Assembly (NCBI RefSeq): GCF_028290205.1
Contig: NZ_JAQGKF010000220.1
Coordinates: forward strand, 1-53,470
DNA length: 53,470 bases
Direction: 5' to 3'
DNA from: Enterovirga sp.
GTDB lineage: Bacteria > Pseudomonadota > Alphaproteobacteria > Rhizobiales > Beijerinckiaceae
The translations under genes were made by a program, and so were the position numbers. Each line of letters begins with the position of its first letter. The stretch's first letter is position 1. Shown here one piece after another: positions 8,259-19,167 of the stretch. The notes beneath the pieces are model-generated. The model was not told where the DNA came from, ran no database searches, and saw only the letters and a list, made by a program, of their open reading frames with translations.

Positions 8259-9310
8259 GCCGGTTCGGCGGCGGGCTCGGCCGCGCCCTCCGTCGCGGTG
8301 TCACCTTCCTCATCGCCGTAGCCGAGCAGGTGCAGCGGTTTCGACCGGATGCCCTGTGTCCGGCACCAATGCACCAGCGCGTCCTCCTGGCCGTGCGTCA
8401 CCCAGACCTCCTCGGCGCCGGTCTCGAGGATGGAGCGGCAGAGGTCGTCCCAGTCGCAATGGTCGGAGATGATCAGCGGCAGTTCCACGCCCTTTTGCCG
8501 GGCGCGGGCCCGCACCCGCATCCAGCCGGACGCGAAGGCCGTCACGGGGTCCGGGAATTTGCGGGCCCACAGATCCTGGATGGCGGAGGGCGGACACAGC
8601 ACGATGGCGCCCTTCAGCCCGGCCCGGTCGGCGGCCGCGACCCGGGGCGTGTCGCCGAGGGCCACGCCCTCGTCCTTGTAGAGGGCGGTCAGCCGCTCCA
8701 TCGCGCCGTGCAGCCAGATCGGCTCGGCGTAGCCAGCCTGGCGCAGGAGAGCCATCACGCGCTGCGCCTTGCCGAGCGCATAGGCGCCGACGATGTGGGC
8801 GCGCTCCGGAAAGAGCCGCACCGATGCGAGCAGCTTGGCGACCTCCTGGGCGGTGTCGGGATGGCGGAACACCGGCAGGCCGAAGGTCGCCTCGGTGATG
8901 AAGACGTCGCAGCGCACCGGTTCGAAGGGCAGGCACGTCGGATCGCGGCCGCGCTTGTAGTCGCCCGACACGACCAGGCGGCAGCGGCCTTGCTCGATCA
9001 CGATCTGGGCCGATCCCAGCACGTGGCCGGCCGGCACAAAGGTGACCAGGACCTCGCCGACCCGCAGCACCTCGCCCAGCACCGCCTCCTGTGTCGCGCC
9101 GGCGAAATCCTCGCCGTAGCGGACTCGCATGATCCGCAGGGTCTCGGCGGTGGCCATGACGTGCTGGTGGCCGGCGCGGGCGTGGTCGGAATGGCCGTGC
9201 GTGATCAGGGCCCGGTCGACAGGCCGCACCGGATCGACGTGGAAATTCCCGCCCGGACAATAGAGGCCCTGCGGCGTCAGCGTCAGAAGGTCAGAGGCGC
9301 GGGCGGCCAT
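8255..9310 (-). CDS. Ligase-associated metallo-beta-lactamase-fold DNA exonuclease
   Basis: A 351-residue nuclease of the MBL/beta-CASP superfamily (TIGR04122-type ligase-associated exonuclease). The zinc-binding motif HGHSDH lies at residues 38-43. Also visible are FVPAGHVLGSAQIVIEQG, LVVSGDYKRGRDPT (the metal-bridging Asp) and, near the C-terminus, LIISDHCDWDDLCRSI with a further conserved His. It probably trims DNA ends before ligation. It is first in a coupled minus-strand operon with the ligase and yjbQ. The helicase and PdeM members usually found with this pair are absent from the window. Start: ATG at 9310. Confidence 0.9.
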   Translation of the reverse strand: MAARASDLLTLTPQGLYCPGGNFHVDPVRPVDRALITHGHSDHARAGHQHVMATAETLRIMRVRYGEDFAGATQEAVLGEVLRVGEVLVTFVPAGHVLGSAQIVIEQGRCRLVVSGDYKRGRDPTCLPFEPVRCDVFITEATFGLPVFRHPDTAQEVAKLLASVRLFPERAHIVGAYALGKAQRVMALLRQAGYAEPIWLHGAMERLTALYKDEGVALGDTPRVAAADRAGLKGAIVLCPPSAIQDLWARKFPDPVTAFASGWMRVRARARQKGVELPLIISDHCDWDDLCRSILETGAEEVWVTHGQEDALVHWCRTQGIRSKPLHLLGYGDEEGDTATEGAAEPAAEPA

Positions 9311-9413
9311 GCAGGATAACGGCGGATGTCCGGACCGATTGGCGCGAGGGTCCGGCCGGAAACATTGTGACGCGGCCGAAGTTTCCCCCGGGAGACAGTT
9401 TCAGGAGGACGCC

Positions 9414-9815
9414 ATGTCACAATTCGGAGCAACGGCCGGCGCAGCCGGCACCGCGACGACATCCGCCAACCCGCTCATCGAGAGCGACCGGGTGGAGGGC
9501 ACGGAGGTCTACGGCGCCGACCGGCAGCATATCGGCTCGGTGAAGCGGCTCATGATCGACAAGGTGAGCGGACAGGTCGCCTACGCGGAACTCGGCTTCG
9601 GCGGCTTCCTGGGTCTCGGCGAGGAGACCTACACGATCCCGTGGGGCAAGCTGACCTACGACACGGAACTCGGCGGATACCGGACCGACCTGTCCGAGAG
9701 CCAGGTCAAGGACGCGCCGAACTTCTACCGCGAAAACGAATACGGCTGGTCCGACCGCGAGCGGGAGCGGGACCTGCATTCCTATTACGGCGTGTCCCCC
9801 TATTGGGGCCTCTGA
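9414..9815 (+). CDS. PRC-barrel domain protein
   Basis: A 133-residue soluble protein with one PRC-barrel domain (about residues 22-95): DRVEGTEVYGADRQHIGSVK, then VAYAELGFGGFLGLGEETYT and IPWGKLTYD, the classical PRC signature. A C-terminal segment rich in Tyr, Glu, Arg and Trp follows (YRENEYGWSDRERERDLHSY). Such stand-alone PRC proteins are common and often stress-induced in Hyphomicrobiales; their partner is usually unknown. The start at 9414 has a strong AGGAGG 6 bases upstream. It is divergent from the exonuclease gene. Confidence 0.88.
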   Translation: MSQFGATAGAAGTATTSANPLIESDRVEGTEVYGADRQHIGSVKRLMIDKVSGQVAYAELGFGGFLGLGEETYTIPWGKLTYDTELGGYRTDLSESQVKDAPNFYRENEYGWSDRERERDLHSYYGVSPYWGL

Positions 9816-9881
9816 CACCGTCGGGGCGGCCGGACCCGGTCGGCACCGGCGGCCTGCCGCCAGCGGCGGGCCCTGTTGCGG

Positions 9882-10211
9882 TCAGATCGCCCAGGCCAGG
9901 ATCACGAACACCACCTCGCCGGCCAGAATGGCGCCAAACAGCGATGGCCGGAGGCGGTGGACCAGCACGCCGGTCGCCATGGCGGCCACTGGCACCCAGA
10001 CCGGAACCGTCGCCAGCGCGGCGGGCGGGGAGGCCACGATCTTGGACACCACGGCCGCCAGCAGGGTGATCGCCACCACCCTGATCCAGCGAAACAGCTC
10101 TCCGTCCTCGGACAGCCCGCGCGCCAGAAACACGGCCGCGGACCGGAACACCTCGTTCGGCAGGGCGCCGAAGAGCAGCACCACGAGATAGGGCCAGAGC
10201 GCCTCGCTCAC
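9882..10211 (-). CDS. azlD: AzlD family membrane protein (branched-chain amino acid export subunit)
   Basis: A 109-residue integral membrane protein with four hydrophobic stretches: WPYLVVLLFGALPNEVFR, IRVVAITLLAAVVSKIVASP, VPVWVPVAAMATGVLVHRL and LFGAILAGEVVFVILAWAI. It matches the small AzlD subunit that pairs with AzlC to export branched-chain amino acids or similar compounds (LIV-E family). I place the start at the GTG at 10211, 19 bases after the azlC stop, because the family domain begins almost there. The longer in-frame reading from 10295 adds a basic, Pro-rich, non-family extension that overlaps azlC. Confidence 0.82.
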   Translation of the reverse strand: MSEALWPYLVVLLFGALPNEVFRSAAVFLARGLSEDGELFRWIRVVAITLLAAVVSKIVASPPAALATVPVWVPVAAMATGVLVHRLRPSLFGAILAGEVVFVILAWAI

Positions 10212-10230
10212 GGCCGGGCCCGGTCGCCGC

Positions 10231-10947
10231 TCACGCGGGGCGGCCCTGCGACGCCCGGTCGACCAGGTAGGCGGCCGTCCCGCCGACCAGTCCAACAGCC
10301 AGGATGTCGTAATCGCGCCCGATCAGGAGCTGGGCCACGGGCAGCAGCCCGAGCCCGAGGCCGATCGCCGCCCAATCGCCGCGGTGGCGGGCGGCGCCGG
10401 TCATCGCCACCGTGAAGTAGATGGGCGTCAGGCACAGGATGGCGGCGGCGAGCGGGCGCGGCAGGGCGCCCACCAGGAGAAACCCGGCCGCCGTCATGGC
10501 TGTCGAGATGGCCATGCAGGTCAGTGCGAAGCCGACAAAGAACGGCACCCGGCGCTCTTCCGGCATGGTCGGAAGGCGCCGCATGCCCTCGATCCAGGCC
10601 GTCGCGGCCACCAGATGGGCAAGGCCGAGCTGCGTCAGCAGCGACTGTCCGGGCCGGCGCAGCAGCGGCAGGATGGCGATGGTCATCGGCAGGAGCCGGA
10701 TGGCCGAGAGCGCGACCGAGATGGCCGCCGCCAGCAAGAGGCCCCCGCTCGCGATCCCGGCATAGAGGATCAGTTGCGCAGGCGCGGCCCAGATCGCCAC
10801 GGTGGACAGCATGGCGGCACCGATCGGGTGGCCGGCATCGCGGGCCAGGCTGCCGACGCCGAGCAGCGAGAAGCCGACGATCCAGGCCGGTCCCAGCGCC
10901 GCGTCGCGGATCCCGCCGAGGGCAGCGCTGCGGGCGACCTCCGTCAT
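10231..10947 (-). CDS. azlC: AzlC family transporter (branched-chain amino acid export)
   Basis: A 238-residue inner-membrane protein of the AzlC family. It shows GIRDAALGPAWIVGFSLLGV at the N-terminus, then STVAIWAAPAQLILYAGIAS and LPMTIAILPLLRRP, characteristic of the LIV-E large subunit. Together with AzlD it should export branched-chain amino acids or related small molecules. Its ATG (10947-10945) overlaps the TGA of the upstream molybdenum hydroxylase gene (ATGA), so the two are translationally coupled. The pairing is unusual and may mean the exporter handles the hydroxylase's substrate or product. No local regulator is seen. Confidence 0.88.
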   Translation of the reverse strand: MTEVARSAALGGIRDAALGPAWIVGFSLLGVGSLARDAGHPIGAAMLSTVAIWAAPAQLILYAGIASGGLLLAAAISVALSAIRLLPMTIAILPLLRRPGQSLLTQLGLAHLVAATAWIEGMRRLPTMPEERRVPFFVGFALTCMAISTAMTAAGFLLVGALPRPLAAAILCLTPIYFTVAMTGAARHRGDWAAIGLGLGLLPVAQLLIGRDYDILAVGLVGGTAAYLVDRASQGRPA

Positions 10948-13352
10948 TGCGGGGCTGCGGCCGCCCTCGCGTCCCGAATGGCCCGCCAGACCCGATCGGG
11001 CGTGGCCGGCATGTCGAAGCGGTCAATGCCGACCTCGCGCAGGGCGTCGACCACGGCGTTCATCACCGACGGCAGCGCCCCGGCGCAGCCGGCCTCGCCG
11101 CAGCCCTTGGCCCCGAGCGGGTTGGTGGTGGCCGGCACGGGCCGGCTCTCGAACACGAAATCGGGCGCATCACCGGCGCGCGGCAGGGCGTAATCCATGA
11201 AGGAGCCCGACACGAGCTGCCCGGATTCGTCGTAGCTCGTGCGCTCCAGGAGCGCCTGGCCGATGCCCTGCACGACGCCGCCATGGAGCTGGCCTTCGAC
11301 CAGCATCGGGTTCACGACCGTGCCGAAGTCGTTGACCATCGTGTAGCGGACGACCTCAATCGTGCCGGTCTCCGGGTCGATCTCGACCTCGGCGACATGG
11401 CAGCCGTTCGGGTAGGCCGAGGGCGACAGCTCGTGCACGTGCTTGACGTCGAGCGAGCGCGGCACCCCGTCCGGCAGCTCGACCCCGGCCCGGAGCTGGG
11501 CCGCCAGATCCATGATGCCGATGCCCCGGTCGGTGCCGGCGATCTCGAAGCGGCCGTTGCGGAACTCGATATCCGCGACGCCGGCCTCCAGCAGCTCGGC
11601 CGCGACCACCCGGCCGATGCCGATCACCTTCTGGGAAGCTTCCACGATGGCGGCCCCGCTCGCCATCACGGATTTCGAGCCGCCCGTGCCGCCGCCCGCG
11701 ATGAGCTGGTCGGAATCCCCCTGCAGCAGGGTGATCTTCTCGAACGGGACGCCGAGATGGGTCGCCAGCACCTGGGCGAAGGTGGACCAGTGCCCCTGGC
11801 CGTAATCCAGCGTGCCGGTCACGATCGTGACGGTGCCGTCGCTCTCGAACCGGATGCCGCCCATCTCGTTCTGCGGCGGGGCCGTGACCTCGAGATACTG
11901 GCCGATGCCGCGGCCGCGCAGCTTGCCCCCGGCCCGGCTTTCGGCGCGCCGGCTTTCGAACCCGTCCCAATCGGCGGCCGCGACAGCCCGGTCCAGGATG
12001 GCCGTGAACTCACCCGAATCGTAGGTCGTCTCGGCCGGGGTCGCGTAGGGGATCTCGTCCGGCCGGATGTGGTTCAGCCGCCGGAGCGCCACCGGGTCGC
12101 GGCCGGTCTCCTGGGCGGCCAAGTCGATCAGCCGCTCCATCACGTAATTGCCCTCGGGGCGGCCCGCGCCCCGGTAGGCCCCGACCGGCACGGCATTGGT
12201 GAGCAGGCATTTGATGTCGGCCGAAATCGCGGCCGTCCGGTAGGTGCCGATCGCGTTCTTGGGGATGTTGATGGTCGCAAAAAGCGGCGCCACGGGCGTC
12301 AGAAAGGCGCCGAGATCGGCCAGCCCGTCGATCTTGAGCGCCAGGAAGCGACCCTCGGCGTCCAGCGCCAGCGCGGCCGACACCTCGATGCCGCGGCCGT
12401 GGTAATCGGCCACGAAGCTTTCTGAGCGCTGGTCGGTCCATTTCACCGGCCGACCGAGCTCGCGGGCGGCGTGCAGCACGCCGACATATTCCGGAAACGG
12501 CGCGATCTTCATGCCGAAGGAGCCGCCGACCTGGCCGGTCACGACCCGAAGCTGCTCCTTCGGGATGCCGAGCACGCCGGCCAGCATGCCCCGCATGCCG
12601 AACACGCCCTGCGTGCCGGCCGTCAGCGTGTATTTGCCGCCCTCGGGCTCCCACTGGCCCAGTGCCGTGCGGGGCTCCAGCGGGTTGATGACCAGGCGGT
12701 GGCTGGCGAGATCCAGGCGGGTGATGTGGGCGGCCTTGCCCATCGCCTGCGCAACCTTGTCGGAATCCCCGAAATGGAAATCCAGGACGACATTGCCGGG
12801 GATGTGATCGTAGAGCTGGGGCGCGCCTTCGGCGACGGCGTCCCGCGCCGTTACGGCGGCCGGCAGCGGATCGATCTCGATCGCGACCGCCTCGGCGGCT
12901 TCGCGCGCCTGGACGTTGGTTTCGGCCACCACGAAGGCCACCGGATCGCCGACATAGCGCACCCGGTCGGTCGCGAGCGGCCGCCGGTCGGGCTTCAGCA
13001 TGGGCGAACCGTCGCGGTTCTTGAAGTTGGTGACGTTGGGAAACGACCCATAGCCGGCCAGGTCGTCCGGACCGTAGACGGCGAGCACGCCCGGCATGTC
13101 GCGGGCGGCATCGAGGTCGACACCGGTGATCACGCCGTGGGCGTATGGGCTTCGCGCAAAGGCGGCATAGACCTGCCCCTCGACCGAAACGTCGTCCGTG
13201 TAGCGGCCCTCGCCGCGCACCAGCATCGGATCCTCCCGCCGGTGCACGGGCTGGCCGATGCCGAACTTGCTCTCCGCCGTCAGGCCCGGATGGCCGCCCG
13301 GGCGGTCTGAGAGGTCGTGCGGGAGAACGTCGGACAAGGCGCGAAGGCGCAT
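10944..13352 (-). CDS. Molybdenum hydroxylase large subunit (xanthine dehydrogenase/CoxL-like, form II)
   Basis: An 802-residue molybdopterin-binding large subunit of the xanthine dehydrogenase family. The N-terminal segment FGIGQPVHRREDPMLVRGEG with RYTDDV is the a/b hammerhead start. GQVGGSFGMK follows, then AYRGAGR (about residues 392-398), which is the form II CoxL version; true form I CO dehydrogenase has AYxCSFR. The catalytic Glu lies in KGCGEAG (about residue 753). The substrate is therefore probably a heterocycle, aldehyde or purine-like compound rather than CO. Partner FAD and 2Fe-2S subunits are not adjacent, although the enzyme needs them. The ATG at 13352 is preferred; a GTG at 13358 is also possible. 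MoaE, for molybdopterin synthesis, lies just upstream. Confidence 0.9.
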   Translation of the reverse strand: MRLRALSDVLPHDLSDRPGGHPGLTAESKFGIGQPVHRREDPMLVRGEGRYTDDVSVEGQVYAAFARSPYAHGVITGVDLDAARDMPGVLAVYGPDDLAGYGSFPNVTNFKNRDGSPMLKPDRRPLATDRVRYVGDPVAFVVAETNVQAREAAEAVAIEIDPLPAAVTARDAVAEGAPQLYDHIPGNVVLDFHFGDSDKVAQAMGKAAHITRLDLASHRLVINPLEPRTALGQWEPEGGKYTLTAGTQGVFGMRGMLAGVLGIPKEQLRVVTGQVGGSFGMKIAPFPEYVGVLHAARELGRPVKWTDQRSESFVADYHGRGIEVSAALALDAEGRFLALKIDGLADLGAFLTPVAPLFATINIPKNAIGTYRTAAISADIKCLLTNAVPVGAYRGAGRPEGNYVMERLIDLAAQETGRDPVALRRLNHIRPDEIPYATPAETTYDSGEFTAILDRAVAAADWDGFESRRAESRAGGKLRGRGIGQYLEVTAPPQNEMGGIRFESDGTVTIVTGTLDYGQGHWSTFAQVLATHLGVPFEKITLLQGDSDQLIAGGGTGGSKSVMASGAAIVEASQKVIGIGRVVAAELLEAGVADIEFRNGRFEIAGTDRGIGIMDLAAQLRAGVELPDGVPRSLDVKHVHELSPSAYPNGCHVAEVEIDPETGTIEVVRYTMVNDFGTVVNPMLVEGQLHGGVVQGIGQALLERTSYDESGQLVSGSFMDYALPRAGDAPDFVFESRPVPATTNPLGAKGCGEAGCAGALPSVMNAVVDALREVGIDRFDMPATPDRVWRAIRDARAAAAPQ

Positions 13353-13519
13353 GGGCACGGTCCGTGATCTGAGGCGGAGACTTCACACAACCACGAGGAG
13401 GGGCGTCCCGCAATCGCCGGAGGCGCGGGGCAGCAGCGCGCCTGGATCGGCGGGCCGCAGCTCGTCAGCGGCGCATCACCGGGCTCGGCACGGGCCCGCC
13501 GCCCCCGTGCCGGGCCCTC

Positions 13520-13807
13520 TCAGCGGCCGGACGGCCGGACCCTGATGCGGCCCCTGGACGGGTGGGGATAGCCCTGCTCCGCCCGGACCCGGTCGTCGTA
13601 GCCCGCGCCTCCGTAATACGCGCGGTAGCGGGTCTCCTCGCCCCCGGGCTCAATCAGACGCGGGTTCCGGACCGTGTCGTTGACGAGCGAGTCCTGGTAA
13701 TCCGAGCTTCCGCCCCGGCGGGCCTCGGCCGGCGCGGCCACGACGGCCGCGAGCAGCCCGGCCGCCGCCGAGAGGGCCGTCAGCGTCGGTGAGGGCGTTC
13801 GCCGCAT
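13520..13807 (-). CDS. Small secreted hypothetical protein
   Basis: The 95-residue product has a clear N-terminal signal peptide (MRRTPSPTLTALSAAAGLLA, then VVAAPAEA and a likely cut after EARRG or ARA). The mature part of about 65 residues is polar and Arg/Gly/Tyr-rich: SSDYQDSLVNDTVRNPRLIE and YRAYYGGAGYDDRVRAEQGY, ending HPSRGRIRVRPSGR. I recognise no family. It is probably periplasmic. It sits between moaE and the molybdenum hydroxylase gene on the same strand, but 160 bases from the latter. The 161 bases at 13359-13519 show no further gene. Confidence 0.65.
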   Translation of the reverse strand: MRRTPSPTLTALSAAAGLLAAVVAAPAEARRGGSSDYQDSLVNDTVRNPRLIEPGGEETRYRAYYGGAGYDDRVRAEQGYPHPSRGRIRVRPSGR

Positions 13808-13880
13808 GGCCCAGCTCCCGTCGAGTGTGGGGCGCCCCCGGGTGGGGCCCTGTCCGGCAACGCGGCGCGGCGCGGGCGGT

Positions 13881-14345
13881 TCACGCTCCGGCGGCCCAGG
13901 CCGAGGCGGCCCGGTCATCCGCTTCCCTGGCCTCGACCCAGGTGCCGAGGCTGCCGTCGACAAGATGCTCGCGCTTCCAGAACGGGGCCCGGGTCTTGAG
14001 GTAATCCATCAGGAAGCTCGCGGCCGCAAAGGCGGCGTCGCGGTGCGAGGAGGCCGTGGCCACCAGCACGATGCGTTCCCCCGGCCGGATCAGGCCGTGG
14101 CGGTGGATGGCGGTGAGGCCGAGAAGCGGCCAGCGCCGCGCTGCCTCGGCCGCCACCCGGGCCACCTCCTCCTCGGCCATGCCGGGATAATGTTCCAGCT
14201 CCAGAGCCGAGAGCCGGCCGCCCTCGTCGCGACAGAGCCCGACAAACGACACGGCCGCGCCGATCTCCGGCCGGCCGGCCGTGAGCGCCTCCATCTCGGC
14301 GGCGGGGTCGAAATCCTCGGGCTGGATGCGGATGGTCGGGATCAT
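13881..14345 (-). CDS. moaE: Molybdopterin synthase catalytic subunit MoaE
   Basis: A 154-residue large subunit of molybdopterin synthase. With the thiocarboxylated small subunit MoaD it inserts the dithiolene sulfurs into precursor Z (cPMP). Visible signatures are AAVSFVGLCRDEGG (32-44), LELEHYPGMAEEE, IHRHGLIRPGE (80-90) and LKTRAPFWKRE. The last carries the two functional lysines K117 and K124, matching E. coli K119 and K126. Start ATG at 14345. MoaD and the other moa genes are not nearby. Its place beside a molybdenum hydroxylase is consistent with cofactor supply but may be coincidental. Confidence 0.95.
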   Translation of the reverse strand: MIPTIRIQPEDFDPAAEMEALTAGRPEIGAAVSFVGLCRDEGGRLSALELEHYPGMAEEEVARVAAEAARRWPLLGLTAIHRHGLIRPGERIVLVATASSHRDAAFAAASFLMDYLKTRAPFWKREHLVDGSLGTWVEAREADDRAASAWAAGA

Positions 14346-14421
14346 GCCCCAGCCTGCCGTGCGGCCGGCCCGCTGGCAACGAGGGCTTCCGGCCGAGGGC
14401 GGCCCGGGCGAAGGTGCGGGC

Positions 14422-17049
<2,628 letters not shown>

Positions 17050-17063
17050 GGGCGCTCGCGCCC
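17050..17063. terminator. Small GC hairpin between convergent GH63 and comC genes
   Basis: GGGCG, loop CTCG, then CGCCC starts one base after the GH63 stop codon, in the 52-bp gap to the convergent comC gene. There is no T-tract, so it may act as a 3' end hairpin rather than a classical terminator. Confidence 0.3.
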
Positions 17064-17101
17064 CGGCGCTGCGTCGGGCCGCGCGGCCGGAGCCGATCCG
17101 C

Positions 17102-18094
17102 CTAGGCCGCCTGGATCTCGGCCAGCAGCGCGTCGGACACCGCGAGTCCGTCCCGGGCCGCCGCGGCGCGGCTGTCGAGCCGGCGCGAGCCCGGCAGGCG
17201 GGCGCCGGGCTGGTCCTCGATGGCGGCGGCCAGTGCTGCGAAGCGGCTGAGCGTGTCCGGGCCGCCGATCGGGCCGGGATCGAGCGCCAGCAGGAGCTGG
17301 CCCGTGCCGGGCGGGCCGCCCTCGGCATCGATGAAGGTGGAGGCGTCGGCCGCGTAGGTGGCGCCCGTGAGGCCGGCGGCCAACAGCTCGACCATCAGCG
17401 CGAGCGCCGTGCCCTTGGCGCCGCCCAGCGGCAGCATGGTGCCTTTCAGGGCGGCCTCGGGGTCGGTGGTCGGCCGACCCTCGCTGTCCAGCGCCCAGCC
17501 CTCGGGGATGCGCTCGCCCCGGGCCCGGGCGGCCACGATGGGGCCCCGGGCGACCTGGGACAGGGCAAGGTCGACCACGATCGGGGCGCGGCCCGGCAAG
17601 GGGCACGCGAAGGCGATCGGGTTGGTGCCGAACACGGCCCGGGAGCCGCCGTGCGGGGCGATGGCCGAGGGCGTGTTGGCGAAGAGCAGCGCCACCAGCC
17701 CGGCCGCGGCCAGCCGCTCCACGGGATGGCCAGCTGCGCCACAATGGTGCGAGCGCCGCACCGCCGCGACCGCGACCCCCTCCTGCCGGGCCAGGGCCGG
17801 CAGTTCCGCCGTGACCAGGTCCATGGCCGGGTAGGCGAAGCCATGCGCGGCATCGACCAGGAGCAGCGCCGGTTTCGGCCGCGCGGCGGTCGGCACGGCG
17901 TGGCCGTCCACCTTTCCGACGCGCGACTGGGCGGCATACGAGCTGACGCGCGACAGGCCGTGCCCCTTCAGGCCGTCGGCCTCTGCGGCCACCAGGGCGC
18001 GCGCCACCGAGCGGGCATTGCCGTCCGCTGTGTTGGCCCGGATGAGCGCAGCCGCAACGAGGTCTTCGGCGTCAGCGAGGCTGAGACGTGGCAT
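17102..18094 (-). CDS. comC: Ldh/ComC-type dehydrogenase, probable (R)-sulfolactate dehydrogenase
   Basis: A 330-residue NAD(P)-dependent dehydrogenase of the malate/L-sulfolactate (Ldh_2) family. Signatures are DGLKGHGLSRVSSYAAQSRV (about 41-60), the catalytic His region RRSHHCGAAGHPVERLA (115-131), GTNPIAFACPLPG and GGAKGTALALMVELLAAGLTG. In the sulfolactate pathway ComC reduces 3-sulfopyruvate to (R)-sulfolactate. Paired with SlcC it converts the S to the R enantiomer, the form SuyAB cleaves. The specific name rests on position: comC is last in the order suyA-suyB-slcC-comC. The family also includes malate and ureidoglycolate dehydrogenases. I chose the ATG at 18094 because of a GGAG 8 bases upstream; a GTG at 18103 is possible. 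Confidence 0.78.
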   Translation of the reverse strand: MPRLSLADAEDLVAAALIRANTADGNARSVARALVAAEADGLKGHGLSRVSSYAAQSRVGKVDGHAVPTAARPKPALLLVDAAHGFAYPAMDLVTAELPALARQEGVAVAAVRRSHHCGAAGHPVERLAAAGLVALLFANTPSAIAPHGGSRAVFGTNPIAFACPLPGRAPIVVDLALSQVARGPIVAARARGERIPEGWALDSEGRPTTDPEAALKGTMLPLGGAKGTALALMVELLAAGLTGATYAADASTFIDAEGGPPGTGQLLLALDPGPIGGPDTLSRFAALAAAIEDQPGARLPGSRRLDSRAAAARDGLAVSDALLAEIQAA

Positions 18095-18142
18095 GCGGTG
18101 CACTCCGGGTGTCAGGCTGGGGACGGGCGCGGCCCATCCCGC

Positions 18143-19087
18143 TCATCCGGCGGCGAGATGCGCCCGCACGCGCTCGACCACCACGGACGAGACGCGGTCA
18201 TTCGCCTCGACCGACCGGCCCGCGATGTGCGGGGTCAGGATGAGGTTGGGGCAGCCGGCGAAGACCGCGCCGCGCGCCGCCGAGAGCGGCTCCTCGTCGA
18301 ACACGTCGAGCGCCGCGCCGCCGAGGCTGCCCTCCTGGAGGGCGCGGGCCAGCGCGGCCTCGTCCACGATGCCACCACGGGCGCCGTTGACCAGGATGGC
18401 GCCGGGCTTGGTGCGGGTGAGCCGCTCAGCGTCGATCAGGTTGCGGGTCTCGGCGGTGAGCGGCACGTGCAGCGAGATCACGTCGGACGTGGCCACGAGA
18501 TCGTCGAGGCTCAGGCGCTCGACGCGGCCGAAAGGCTGGGTCCAGGCCGGGTCGTCCGGCGCGACGAAGGGATCGTAGGCCGCAACGCTCATGCCGAGGG
18601 CTGCACCCCGGAGCGCCGTCTCGCGGGCAATGGAGCCGAAGCCGACGAGGCCGAGCCGCTTGCCGGAGATCTCCCGGCCGCTGATCAGGTTTTCGCGCGG
18701 CCAGGTGCCGGCGATCACCTCGCGGCTGGACCCGTAGGCGCCGCGCAGCAGCAGCATGGTGGTGGCGATCACCCATTCGGCGACCGACACGGCATTCGCC
18801 CCCGTGGCCGGGTACACCGCGAGGCCCCGTGCCCGGCAGGCCGCGAGGTCGATGTTGTCGAGGCCGACGCCGAGCCGACCGATGCAGACGAGCTTGGGAC
18901 CGGCCTGCAGGATGTCGGCCGTGACCTGGGTGGCGTTGCGGACGATCAGCGCCCGGGCGTCCCCGAGCAGCGCCTTCAGGGCGTCGGGGCGGTCCACGAG
19001 CGTCTTGTCGTAATGGACGTCGAAGCCTTTGAGCCCGTCCTGGATGACGTGGCTCTCGATGAACTCGGAAATGACGATATCGGGCAT
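18143..19087 (-). CDS. slcC: D-2-hydroxyacid dehydrogenase, probable (S)-sulfolactate dehydrogenase
   Basis: A 314-residue NAD-dependent 2-hydroxyacid dehydrogenase. The Rossmann motif is LGLVGFGSIARETALRGAA (about 145-163). The catalytic triad is Arg in VNGARGGIVDE, Glu in DVFDEEPLS and His in LTPHIAGRSVEAN. The subfamily resembles SerA-type enzymes without the ACT domain. In Chromohalobacter-type clusters SlcC oxidises (S)-sulfolactate to 3-sulfopyruvate. The assignment depends on its place between suyB (80-bp gap) and comC (48-bp gap). The sequence alone would fit D-3-phosphoglycerate or other hydroxyacid dehydrogenases. Start ATG at 19087. Confidence 0.8.
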   Translation of the reverse strand: MPDIVISEFIESHVIQDGLKGFDVHYDKTLVDRPDALKALLGDARALIVRNATQVTADILQAGPKLVCIGRLGVGLDNIDLAACRARGLAVYPATGANAVSVAEWVIATTMLLLRGAYGSSREVIAGTWPRENLISGREISGKRLGLVGFGSIARETALRGAALGMSVAAYDPFVAPDDPAWTQPFGRVERLSLDDLVATSDVISLHVPLTAETRNLIDAERLTRTKPGAILVNGARGGIVDEAALARALQEGSLGGAALDVFDEEPLSAARGAVFAGCPNLILTPHIAGRSVEANDRVSSVVVERVRAHLAAG

Positions 19088-19167
19088 GGTTGAACCGTTG
19101 GCGCCGGCGAAGCCGGCATCCGGCCGGCGGTGAACCGCCCCGGCTTACGCCGAGGCGGGGGGAAGCT

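Noticed and set aside
10944-13352. Genuine CO dehydrogenase
   Set aside because: The active-site loop is AYRGAGR, not the AYxCSFR of form I CoxL, and coxM/coxS are missing.
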